A stretch of 64,000 nt of DNA, taken from positions 3,162,001-3,226,000 of the forward strand of contig NZ_NXNI01000001.1 of NCBI RefSeq assembly GCF_002494345.1. The letters are read 5' to 3'. This DNA comes from Natrinema ejinorense. GTDB lineage: Archaea; Halobacteriota; Halobacteria; Halobacteriales; Natrialbaceae. Shown here piece after piece: positions 28,363-36,774 of this stretch (positions are counted from its first letter, which is position 1; the number at the start of each line of letters is the position of its first letter). Position numbers and translations under genes: made by a program. The notes under the pieces are model-generated. The model saw nothing but the letters and a program-made list of their open reading frames with translations, was not told where the DNA came from and searched no databases.

Positions 28363-28444
28363 CTGCTACCGTGGCAACACGGAGTGGCCACTCCCTCCCC
28401 AACCGATTCGCTCAGTCGCGTGGCTCCGTCGCTCATCCCTCGCG
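28363..28444. repeat. Dispersed intergenic repeat, copy 1
   Basis: Bases 28363-28413 match 61063-61113 at 45 of 51 positions, including GGAGTGGCCAC and CCCTCCCCAACCGA; similarity fades into CT-rich sequence by about 28444. It lies 50 bp after the tRNA methyltransferase gene. The rest of the 250-bp gap to the next gene shows no coding signal. Confidence 0.7.
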
Positions 28445-28563
28445 ATATCGCGTCGCGGTTCGTCGACGACGAACCGCGACCCAGCGCGCCAGCATCGGAA
28501 TCGGACAGTCAGCCACCCACCGAGACGATTCCAGACGCGCGTGATTCGACCTTCGGCGGGTGA

Positions 28564-29001
28564 TCAGTCCTCGATCTCGTGGACGCGATCCCGAAGGCGC
28601 TCCCCTTCCTCGGTCTCGACGGAGAGGTCCGGAACGGGGACCGTCTCGCCGTTCTCGTCGATCGCGACGAACGTGAACGTCGACTCGGTCGTCTTCTCGG
28701 TCTCGCCGCTGCGGGGTTCCTCGCGCCAGGCCCGCAGCGCGACGTGGACGCTCGTCCGGCCCGAATCGTAGACGTAGGCCTCGACGAGGGCCGTGTCGCC
28801 GATCCGGATCGGGCGCTCGAAGTCGAGTTCGTTCACCCGGGCGGTGACGCAGGTTTCGCCGGCGAATCGCATCGCCGACATCGCGCTCACCTCGTCGAGC
28901 CACTTCATCAGATTGCCGCCGTGGAGCGTGTCGTTGTTGTTCGCGTGATTGGGCTGGACGCGAAACCGGTTCTTGATCCGCGTCTCGAGAAGCGTTGGCA
29001 T
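28564..29001 (-). CDS. Acyl-CoA thioesterase, hotdog fold
   Basis: A 145-residue single-hotdog protein of the YciA/BACH type. The signature is the run NNNDTLHGGNLMKWLDEVS (about residues 21-39), where the Asn and Asp regions form the active site across the dimer, followed by AAMRFAGE-like beta strands and ERPIRIGD. It hydrolyses acyl-CoA to free acid and CoA; chain-length preference cannot be read. The ATG at 29001 fits better than the GTG two codons upstream. Confidence 0.92.
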   Translation of the reverse strand: MPTLLETRIKNRFRVQPNHANNNDTLHGGNLMKWLDEVSAMSAMRFAGETCVTARVNELDFERPIRIGDTALVEAYVYDSGRTSVHVALRAWREEPRSGETEKTTESTFTFVAIDENGETVPVPDLSVETEEGERLRDRVHEIED

Positions 29002-29123
29002 ACCCACCCTTCGGCCGGCGATCGGATAACGGTCCGTACCGGCCCCATATTGGCCGGTGAATGCGGCAGCGTCGTGATCGCCGCCCCGAAACCGGGCCGC
29101 CCGATCTCACGCCGTCGACGGTG

Positions 29124-29588
29124 TTAGCCGAGTCCCGGCCGGTCGAACCGGTGGACGGTGACGACGGCGCTGACGACGAGGAATCCCAGACCGGATACAC
29201 CGTCTGGAGGAGACGAACCGGTAGCGATCGTCCACAGCAAAACGGTTCCCATAACTACCAGGATCGCAGTGACGGTCCCGTCCCAGAGCGCCGACGTGAG
29301 GCCCGGTCCGAACCATCGAAGGAGGACTTCGGCGACGACGACACTGCCGACTAGCGAGGCGAGAAGCACGGATCGGTCCGCGGGAAACTCGCCGGTACCA
29401 GGCGCGATCGAGAGTGAAACACCAACGTGTGCCACGAGCGTGGACGCGGCCCAGAAGCGGGTCCACACCGAGATCGATGTCGACGGCTCGCTCGAGTCGA
29501 CCGACGAGCCCTCGCCGACCGGTGGCGGTTCCGCCGCTTCCTCCGTCTCGAGGTCGGCGAGCCGTTCGTCGATCGGATCGTCCGTCAT
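29124..29588 (-). CDS. Hypothetical membrane protein
   Basis: A 154-residue protein with an acidic cytosolic N-terminus of about 40 residues and four hydrophobic helices (about 47-63, 73-92, 103-122, 130-148). No family recognised. It starts 26 bp downstream of the RFC-like gene stop on the same strand, so the two may be co-transcribed. The open frame extends far upstream as a shadow of the RFC gene; the ATG at 29588 is the first sensible start. Confidence 0.7.
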   Translation of the reverse strand: MTDDPIDERLADLETEEAAEPPPVGEGSSVDSSEPSTSISVWTRFWAASTLVAHVGVSLSIAPGTGEFPADRSVLLASLVGSVVVAEVLLRWFGPGLTSALWDGTVTAILVVMGTVLLWTIATGSSPPDGVSGLGFLVVSAVVTVHRFDRPGLG

Positions 29589-29614
29589 CTGTGAATTGCG
29601 ATAGGAGACAGTTC

Positions 29615-30619
29615 TCAGGCGTCTCGGCCGAGTTCCGCCAGCAGGTGCGAGACGTGGATCCGATCGCTCGTTCCCTCGTGCATCTCGAAGTCGATGTCCG
29701 CGGCCAGCTGGTGAATGCGGGCGAGGCGCTCGCCCTGATACCGCTTGCGAGCGATCCGGAGGATCGCCTCGAGCACCTCGTTGCCGTCGAGTCCTTCGTC
29801 GACGAGCAAGTCGTCCAGCGTCGACCGGGCGTCCGTAAAGTCGCCGGCTTCGGCATCGTCTAACATCGACTCGATTTCGTCCTCGAGGCCGACCTCGCCG
29901 ATCGTCTCGTAGGCCGCGCTCATCGTGAGTTCGCCCGCGTCCTCGACGGTCGTCTGGGCCGCCAAGATCGCCTGCCGGAGGTTGCCGTTCGCGTAGCCCG
30001 CGACGAACTCGAGGCCGTCGGCGTCGTAGTCGACACCCTCGGCCTCGACGATGCGCTCGAGGACGGTCACGATCTCCTCGCTGGTCGGCGAGGGCAGGGA
30101 GACGGGGAAACACCGCGAGCGGATCGGCGGGATGAGCTTGGTCGGCTGGCGCGTGGCGACGATGAACTGCGTCGTCCGGTGGTGTTGTTCCATGATCCGG
30201 CGCAGGGCCTGCTGGAAGTCCTCGCGGACGTCCTCGGCGTTGTCGAGCAGGATCGTCGTATAGCCACCCGAGACGGGCGCGTAGCTCGCCGATTCCTTGA
30301 GGACGTGGTTGATCATGTCCCGTTTCGACATCGACGAGCGACCGACGAGGAAGTGCTCGAACCGGGGGTCGTTCTTGATCTCGGTCTTGGTTCGGCCGAA
30401 GAAGTCGGCGACGTTGATCTCGACGAAGTCGTTGTCCGGGTCGTCGTGTGCCTCGCGGGCCAGTGCGCGTGCCGCCGCGGTCTTCCCGCTCCCGGGCGGG
30501 CCCTGCAGGAGGAGGTTGATCGGCTCCTCGACCGCTCGCTGTAAGTACTCGCGAGCGTCGTCCTGTGGCAACTCGGCCAGCTCCGGGGCGTGGGTTTCGG
30601 TCCACAGCGGCGCGTCCAT
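29615..30619 (-). CDS. Replication factor C small subunit paralogue
   Basis: A 334-residue clamp-loader AAA+ protein. It shows LLLQGPPGSGKTAAAR (Walker A, about residues 36-51), the arginine-finger motif IRSRCFPV (about 155-162) and the three-domain RFC layout with a C-terminal collar. The Walker B region reads LLDNAEDV where small subunits normally have LDEAD, so the catalytic Glu is replaced by Asn. It is probably an ATP-binding but weakly hydrolysing subunit that pairs with another RFC small subunit, like the extra small subunit (RfcC) of haloarchaea. Confidence 0.88.
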   Translation of the reverse strand: MDAPLWTETHAPELAELPQDDAREYLQRAVEEPINLLLQGPPGSGKTAAARALAREAHDDPDNDFVEINVADFFGRTKTEIKNDPRFEHFLVGRSSMSKRDMINHVLKESASYAPVSGGYTTILLDNAEDVREDFQQALRRIMEQHHRTTQFIVATRQPTKLIPPIRSRCFPVSLPSPTSEEIVTVLERIVEAEGVDYDADGLEFVAGYANGNLRQAILAAQTTVEDAGELTMSAAYETIGEVGLEDEIESMLDDAEAGDFTDARSTLDDLLVDEGLDGNEVLEAILRIARKRYQGERLARIHQLAADIDFEMHEGTSDRIHVSHLLAELGRDA

Positions 30620-30670
30620 CGCCAGCGGCTAGGTGTGGGGCGGGTAAGAATCGGTCGGTTGATCGACCGG

Positions 30671-31789
30671 CTACTCGTCGGTCGACTCGTTCCCAGCACC
30701 GGGAGCGCCATCGTCCGAGTCCCCGTCCGTGAGCGTCCCCGTCGTTCGGACGGGCTCGCCCTGGTGTTCGATCGGCGACGCCGAATCGACGTCGCCCGGA
30801 TCACCGGCGTAAAGCGCCGCCGTCAGTTCGTCGCCCTCGTCGACGGCGGCGTCGGAAAGGTCGATGGTGACGTTCTCGTGCTCGCCGGCCTCGAGCCCGC
30901 CGCTCGTCCCGAGCACCGTGTCGTTGCCCTCGACGGCGACGAATCCCGCCTCGGGAATCGCCGCGGAGACCGTGACGCGATCCGTGCTCGCGTCGTCGAT
31001 CGTGACGCTGGGATCGGTGTGGAACGCGAGATCGATGTCGGCGACCGCGCCGTCGCCGTCGGTGTAGACGCCGATCGTCCGGCTGCCGGGTGGCGCACCG
31101 CTCGTGTCCGTCTCGAAGCTCACGGTCCGGGATTCGCCGCCCTCGAGTTCCAGCACCTGTCGCTCGAAGACGGCCCCGTCGATGCGAACCGTGACGGATT
31201 GTTGGGTCTGGAACTCGGTGGGATTGCGGATCGTCGCGTTGACCGCGATCGTCTCGTTGGTCGTCGCCGTCGCGGGTGCATCGATCGATTCGACGCGGAA
31301 CGAGTCACCGATGGCATCCGTCTCGGTCGTCGTCACCGTCGCGGTGTCGCTGACCGGGAACCCGTCCTCGAGGTAGGGCCGGTCCTCCTCGCCGTCGGTC
31401 GCGCCGTACGCGTATCCCTCGTCGTCGGAGGTATCTCGATGGACCGTCGCCGTGAGCTGGCCCACGAGCTCGCGGGTCGCGTCGTCGTCGCGCTCGATGG
31501 TGACGTTCTCGTGGCTGCCGGCCTCGAGGCGATCGGAGACGGCCAGCGGTTCGTCGCCACCGTCGGTGACGACGACGTAGCCGCCGTCCGAAAGCGAGAC
31601 CTCGCTGATCGTGACGTTCGTCCCCTCGCCGTGCTGGTCCTCGAAGGTGATCGACGCCTCGGGGTCTTCCTCGACGCCGAATATGGCGGGTGCCTGACCG
31701 ACCACGATACCGGCGGCGAGCACGATCGCGATCGCGATCAGGATGCCAGTGATCCGCTTGAGCGTGCCGAACGTCAGTCTCGAACTCAT
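30671..31789 (-). CDS. Secreted or anchored protein with two DUF7282 domains
   Basis: A 372-residue protein with an N-terminal membrane helix (about 12-34). Two related beta domains lie at about 45-130 and 275-345; each contains a central (I/V)SEVSL or VSAAIP strand followed by (V/F)VAV/VVVTDGG and LEAG(S/E)HENVTI(D/E), the DUF7282 pattern. Between them is a CARDB-like module with LEGGESRTVSFETDTS. Numerous NxT sequons indicate surface exposure. No membrane anchor is evident at the C-terminus, so the N-terminal helix may remain as anchor. Function unknown. Confidence 0.8.
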   Translation of the reverse strand: MSSRLTFGTLKRITGILIAIAIVLAAGIVVGQAPAIFGVEEDPEASITFEDQHGEGTNVTISEVSLSDGGYVVVTDGGDEPLAVSDRLEAGSHENVTIERDDDATRELVGQLTATVHRDTSDDEGYAYGATDGEEDRPYLEDGFPVSDTATVTTTETDAIGDSFRVESIDAPATATTNETIAVNATIRNPTEFQTQQSVTVRIDGAVFERQVLELEGGESRTVSFETDTSGAPPGSRTIGVYTDGDGAVADIDLAFHTDPSVTIDDASTDRVTVSAAIPEAGFVAVEGNDTVLGTSGGLEAGEHENVTIDLSDAAVDEGDELTAALYAGDPGDVDSASPIEHQGEPVRTTGTLTDGDSDDGAPGAGNESTDE

Positions 31790-32134
31790 TGGGGGTTCGT
31801 CGTCTTCGCTTTCGTACTCGAGGGACGTAAAACGCGCAGTCCGTTCGCAGGCTGGCGAGTCGAGCCACCCCGGTTCACTCGAATAATCGCCAGTTGCGAT
31901 CGTCCCTGGCCCCGGTCACCGAATCGCACGGACGGCGTCGAACCGGATCGATCTCCGAGAGGTCGGTCTCCCCATCCAACAGTTCGATAAGTCATTGTCC
32001 ACCTGATCGCACGACAGCGTCGCGATCAGTGTGTGAATCGTTTCAGTGACCACTACAGGTTCGGCTACCGGATCCGGAACGCGCGCTCGAGCGATCCGAA
32101 GCCGGTTTAGTCGCGGCCCGCCGAAGAGCTACCG
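31790..32134. other. Divergent intergenic region containing an intergenic repeat
   Basis: No gene was recognised in these 345 bp between the DUF7282 gene and rnz. The main feature is the repeat at 31991-32046. Promoters for both flanking genes should lie here, but no clear TATA element was picked out. Confidence 0.5.
31991..32046. repeat. Second copy of the intergenic palindromic element
   Basis: These 56 bp match 12975-13030 at 49 of 56 positions without gaps. The internal dyad CTGATCGC/GCGATCAG is longer than in copy 1, while the outer 10-bp inverted repeat is missing here, so the ends have decayed or the unit is smaller than 70 bp. Confidence 0.7.
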
Positions 32135-33061
32135 ATGCCACTGCGCGTGACGTTTCTGGGGACGGCCGGGGCGATTCCGACGACCGAGCGGAACCCGAGT
32201 AGCGTCTTCGTCGCCCGCGAAGGAGAGGGATTGCTGTTCGACGCCGGCGAGGGGACGCAGCGCCAGATGATGCGGTTTGGCACGGGGTTTGCCGTCTCCC
32301 ACCTGTTCGTCACGCACCTCCACGGCGACCACGTCCTCGGGATTCCGGGCTTGCTCCAGACGATGGCGTTCAACGACCGCGAGGAACCGCTCGCGATCCA
32401 CACGCCCCACGGCACACGCCGTCAGCTAAAGGGGCTGGTGAACGCCCTCGGGAACCGACCCTCGTTTCCCGTCCGGATCAGCGAGGTCGGCGACGGCGAC
32501 GTCGCTTATCGGGCCGAGGAGTACGAGGTCCGTGCGTTCGAGACCGACCACGACACCCGCTCGGTCGGCTATGCACTCATCGAAGACGATCGCAAGGGCC
32601 GGTTCGACCGCGAGCGCGCCGAAGAACTGGGCGTTCCGGTCGGCCCGAAGTTCTCGCGACTCCACGAGGGCGAGCCCGTCGAACTCGAGGACGGGACCGT
32701 CGTCGACCCCGAGCAGGTGGTCGGCGATCCGCGGCCGGGCCGATCGATCGTCTACACCGGCGACACACGCCCAGCGGAGGCGACGATCGAGGTCGCCGAC
32801 GACCCGGACCTGCTGATCCACGATGCGACGTTCGCCGACGACCGCGCCGAGCGGGCAACCGACACCGCACACTCGACGGCTCGACAGGCCGCCGAAATCG
32901 CGAATCGTGCCGGCGCGGACCGACTCGCGTTGCTGCACCTGTCCTCGCGGTACGCGGGTGCCACCGAGGACCACGAACGGCAGGCGCGCGAGGTCTTCGA
33001 GGGAACGGCGTTCGTCCCCGACGACGGCCACGAACTCGAGATTCAATATCCGGACGACTGA
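32135..33061 (+). CDS. rnz: Ribonuclease Z
   Basis: tRNA 3'-processing endonuclease of the metallo-beta-lactamase fold; cuts after the discriminator base of tRNA precursors. The 308-residue protein has the zinc motif THLHGDHVLGIPGLLQTM (about residues 63-80), the Asp in IVYTGDTRP (about 206-214), the HDATF strand and the C-terminal ALLHLSSRY histidine. Length matches the short (RNase Z-S) form. It marks the left border of the glycosidase island. Confidence 0.95.
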   Translation: MPLRVTFLGTAGAIPTTERNPSSVFVAREGEGLLFDAGEGTQRQMMRFGTGFAVSHLFVTHLHGDHVLGIPGLLQTMAFNDREEPLAIHTPHGTRRQLKGLVNALGNRPSFPVRISEVGDGDVAYRAEEYEVRAFETDHDTRSVGYALIEDDRKGRFDRERAEELGVPVGPKFSRLHEGEPVELEDGTVVDPEQVVGDPRPGRSIVYTGDTRPAEATIEVADDPDLLIHDATFADDRAERATDTAHSTARQAAEIANRAGADRLALLHLSSRYAGATEDHERQAREVFEGTAFVPDDGHELEIQYPDD

Positions 33062-33156
33062 GCGTCGTTCGCGCCTCGATATCGACCGGTGCGACTGACA
33101 CCATCGCTGCGAAACGCGGCCGTCACGTTGCGTGCCCGACAGTACTACCGCTCGAT

Positions 33157-36100
33157 TCAGATCTGCCGGAGCAGTTCGAGGACGTCTGCGAACCCGATCC
33201 GACCGTTCTCGTCGAAGTCGAACGCGTCGGGGTTGTCCTGGACGCCGTCGGTCTCGAGGTTCTCGAAGAAGGCGTTGACGTCCTCGTGGGTCGTCTCCCC
33301 GTCCCCGTCGACATCGTCGTAGAGCCCGTCACCGTCGGGATCCGTCGGCCGCTCGCCGTCGATCACCGGTGGCCGCTTGCCGTCCGCGCCCGACGCGGTT
33401 CCCGGGACGTCGACGGCTCCGACGTCGTCGCTACGGGACGGTTCGATACCGACCAGATCGTCGAAGGTGGCCACACAGCGGGTCCCGCTCGCGTGGCTGG
33501 TGACGGCCAGTCCCACCCGGACGCTGCTCGAGAACGACAGCGAGATCTCGGCCAGAAGCTGCCAGCGCTCGCCGTCGGCGGACGTGTACGCCCGAACCGC
33601 GTTGCCCGAGCGGACGAGCCGTTGCCAGGCGTGGTCGGTCGTCCCGCCGGCGACCTCGCTTTCGCCCGCGGCACCCGAGGTCAGGCTCACCGTTTCGCCG
33701 CCGACTGTCGGTCGCCACTGTACCGACGTCGCCGACGGCGTCCGCCGAATCATCGCGTTTTTCGCGCCGGCGTCCATCGAACCTCGGATCATGAGGCCGG
33801 CTTTCGCGTATTCGTCCGTGTTCTCGACGTCGTCGACCCTGACGGAGAGATCGAAATCACCGGTCGCGCTCGTCGAATAGTAGTGGCATTCGTCGGCGGA
33901 TCCCCAGATATCCGCGCCGGCACCCTCGACCGTGTACGGGCCGGCACCCCCGGTCCGCGGGGCGACGGGTTCGAGTCGCCAGCGCTGATCGTCACTCTCG
34001 TTCCATTCCCACTGGACGGCGTTTGCCCCGTCGGCGACGCTGCCGCCGGCTACGCCGAGGACGAGGTCGGAGTGGCTGGCGACGAGGCGATACGCGCCGT
34101 CCTCGAGCGGATCGAGGTACCACCGTTGGTTGTCGTTCCCGTTCACCGTCCACTGCTGGACGTTCGCGCCGTTGTCGGTCGACGCCCCCGCGACTTCCAG
34201 TGCCTTCCCCGAGCCGGCGGCGACGATTTCGTACGCGCCCTCGCCGACGTAGCGAAGGTCCCATCGCTGGTGTGTCAGGTCCTCGTCTGTGCCCTGTTGG
34301 ACGGTGGCACCATCCGATTCGTCGCCGCCGGCGACTTCGAGGACGTGGCCGGAGTTGGCGTTGACGAGCCGGTACGTGTCGGCCGGCACGTTCGCGGCGT
34401 CCGGCAGGCCGATGATGTCGGTCGGGTCGTCGACCGATTCGTCGGGACCGACCGGGTCGATCTCCGGCGTCGGCGGTTCGTCCATGCTCGAGCCGATGTA
34501 GAAGCTCGGGTGGGGCGGCTGGTTGTATCCGACGTTCTGCCAGGCGACCGCCGTCCGGTACTGCGAGTCGTGCATCAGCGTGTACAGCCGATGGTCGGTC
34601 TCGTACGGCGTCACGAACAGCCGGAGAGCCTCGTCGTCGTCGCGCCGCCAGAGCACCTCCTCGCGCCAGTCGCCGAGGATGTCGGCGGTCAGACACGGGT
34701 TCCCCTTCGTCCCGTTGTTCGAGCGCGTTCCCGGGAACGCCTCGAGTTCGGTGGTCGACCGGCTATCGGGGTCCCACTTGTGGAGCGTGGGGCCGTCCCA
34801 GTCGTCCACCAGTTCGCGCTGTAAGTCGCCCGTCCACCACGCGAGGTGGTTGATCGACCAGGGGGCATCGCCGATCCGCTCGCCGTCGGCGGCGCGGAGG
34901 CCGACGCCGTTGGACGCCCAGGCCTCGACGCCCCGATGGTTCGGATCGATGTTGGCGGCGACGCCGCGGCCGACGTCGCCCGCCGCGTCGACGGTCCAGA
35001 GCGGCTCGCCGGTCTCGCCGTCCCGCATCGTCGCGCCGTAGGGCCCCGACTCGTGGGGCTGGAATATCTCGAGGCCGTCGCGGTCGGGCAAGAAGTCCCC
35101 GCAGTGGAGGGCATCGCCGTGGTGCCACCCGGTCGTGTGTAGGCCCGTGCCGTCGTGGTCCAAGGCCATCGCACCGTAGACGATCTCGTCGCGGCCGTCG
35201 CCGTCGAGATCGGCGATGCTGAGCTGGTGGTTGCCCTGTCCGGCGTAGTCGCCGTTACCCGGCTCGTCGCTGTCGAAGGTCCACCGCTCGGTGAGGTCGC
35301 CGTCGCGGTAGTCGTAGGTGGTGACCATCGTTTTCTCGTAGTAGCCGCGGCCTACGACGATGCTCGGTCGCTCGCCGTCGAGGTACGCCACGCCCGCGAG
35401 GAAGCGGTCCACGCGGTTCCCATAGCAGTCACCCCATTGGCAGGGGTCTCCCCGGGCGGGCCGGAAATCGGTCGTCACCAGTTCCTCGCCGGTCGTCCCG
35501 TCGAAGACCGTGAGATACTCCGGCCCGTCCAGAACGTATCCGTCGTCGTTCCGCCAGTCGGCGTCCGGGTCGCCGATGACGTTCCCGGCGGCGTCGACGG
35601 TGCCGTCGGCCGTTCGGACGACGAACTCCGCGATGCCGTCCCCGTCGAAGTCGTAGACGAGAAACGGCGCGTAGTGTGCGCCCGCCCGGACGTTGATCCC
35701 CAGATCGATGCGCCAGAGCGGCTCGCCCTCGAGCGTGTACGCGTCGAAGATGTGCGGATCCGTCCGTCCGCTCTGTGAGTTGTCCTTCGCGTTGTCCGGC
35801 GACCACTTCACGACGATATCGTAGCTGCCGTCGCCCGTCAGGTCGCCGACGCTCGCGTCGTTCGGGTGATAGTTGTCACCGGGTCTGTCCAGCGGGATGT
35901 CCAGGTAATTGTCCTCCCAGACGCCGACCGACTTCGATTCCTCCCGTTCGGTGCCGTCGACCACCGGGCGGATCGCGTACGTCGATTCGGTCGTCCCGTC
36001 CGGATCGACGTAGTTCGTCCCGTCCGTGATCGGAGAGTCGTTCGCCCGCGTTCCATCTCGATAGAGGTTGAAAGCGACGTCGTCGGGGTCGGTCCCGAAC

Positions 36101-36402
36101 AGCCGCCAGCGGACGAGAACGCCGTCATCGACGGCGACGGCGACCAGTCCCCGATCAAGTGCTTCCATCTGGCGAGTCGACCCGTTACCGGGTGCCGCCC
36201 CGACCTGTGGACCTGCCGCAGCGACGGCGGCGCTCGATGCCACCCCGCCGAGGAACACCCGCCGGTGCATGCTTCGTCCCCGCGATGGGGTTCCGATCGC
36301 CTCGTCGCGTTCGGGCGCGGACGGCGACTCTGCTCCGCTCTCGAACGCGTTCGATCGGATCGGTTCCCCCTGCGTACGACGGTCGTCTCTGTCCTCGATC
36401 AT
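33157..36402 (-). CDS. PL11 rhamnogalacturonan lyase with ricin-type lectin, concanavalin-like and dockerin-like modules
   Basis: The 1081-residue protein starts with a long Tat leader (RRVFLGGVASS near residue 47). The catalytic region begins MEALDRGLVAVAVDDG (about residue 79) and continues to about 640, as in PL11 lyases that cut the rhamnogalacturonan I backbone; several Asp-rich turns (FDGDGIAEFVV) fit the calcium-binding beta-propeller of this family. Next are a ricin-B/CBM13-like lectin (about 665-805, three QRW repeats), a concanavalin-like domain (about 825-985) and a dockerin-like end (last 62 residues, loops DDVDGDGETTHED and FDFDENGRIGFAD). The ATG at 36402 has a GGAG upstream; ATG at 36270 is an alternative. 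Confidence 0.85.
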   Translation of the reverse strand: MIEDRDDRRTQGEPIRSNAFESGAESPSAPERDEAIGTPSRGRSMHRRVFLGGVASSAAVAAAGPQVGAAPGNGSTRQMEALDRGLVAVAVDDGVLVRWRLFGTDPDDVAFNLYRDGTRANDSPITDGTNYVDPDGTTESTYAIRPVVDGTEREESKSVGVWEDNYLDIPLDRPGDNYHPNDASVGDLTGDGSYDIVVKWSPDNAKDNSQSGRTDPHIFDAYTLEGEPLWRIDLGINVRAGAHYAPFLVYDFDGDGIAEFVVRTADGTVDAAGNVIGDPDADWRNDDGYVLDGPEYLTVFDGTTGEELVTTDFRPARGDPCQWGDCYGNRVDRFLAGVAYLDGERPSIVVGRGYYEKTMVTTYDYRDGDLTERWTFDSDEPGNGDYAGQGNHQLSIADLDGDGRDEIVYGAMALDHDGTGLHTTGWHHGDALHCGDFLPDRDGLEIFQPHESGPYGATMRDGETGEPLWTVDAAGDVGRGVAANIDPNHRGVEAWASNGVGLRAADGERIGDAPWSINHLAWWTGDLQRELVDDWDGPTLHKWDPDSRSTTELEAFPGTRSNNGTKGNPCLTADILGDWREEVLWRRDDDEALRLFVTPYETDHRLYTLMHDSQYRTAVAWQNVGYNQPPHPSFYIGSSMDEPPTPEIDPVGPDESVDDPTDIIGLPDAANVPADTYRLVNANSGHVLEVAGGDESDGATVQQGTDEDLTHQRWDLRYVGEGAYEIVAAGSGKALEVAGASTDNGANVQQWTVNGNDNQRWYLDPLEDGAYRLVASHSDLVLGVAGGSVADGANAVQWEWNESDDQRWRLEPVAPRTGGAGPYTVEGAGADIWGSADECHYYSTSATGDFDLSVRVDDVENTDEYAKAGLMIRGSMDAGAKNAMIRRTPSATSVQWRPTVGGETVSLTSGAAGESEVAGGTTDHAWQRLVRSGNAVRAYTSADGERWQLLAEISLSFSSSVRVGLAVTSHASGTRCVATFDDLVGIEPSRSDDVGAVDVPGTASGADGKRPPVIDGERPTDPDGDGLYDDVDGDGETTHEDVNAFFENLETDGVQDNPDAFDFDENGRIGFADVLELLRQI

Positions 36403-36774
36403 CGGTAGATTCTCCGGCCCATACCATTATTAATTTAACTTCTAATACATAAATTTAATTTTTCTATGTTATTATATATAGTGGAAACAAGTTGTAAATA
36501 TCCGGGCGAGTCGCACGGTACCGGATTCGTTTGGTCCCGCTCGAACGTCGCGCGGGAAGCATGGCGAATCGAGGCGGGTACAGTTCCTCGACGGCGCGAT
36601 CGACGCCGTCGAAGTCATAGGCGTCGACGGCGCCAGCGACGGTGTTGCCCGCCGGGATCTTCGCCGATGGCGGTTGCGCGTCTGCGCTCCAACGACTGAA
36701 CGTCCCTCGGTTCCCGACTCTCGAAAGCGACGGATGCGACGATCGGCTGGAGGAATCAATCCGTGACCGTCCGG
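36403..36774. other. AT-rich promoter region and coding-like remnant
   Basis: Bases 36420-36480 are AT-rich and carry the promoter of the PL11 gene. From about 36710 down to 36475 the minus strand has an open frame with halophile-like codon use, including the peptide PAGNTVAGAVDAYDFDGVDR, but no start or known homologue that I can name. It may be a gene remnant. Confidence 0.4.
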
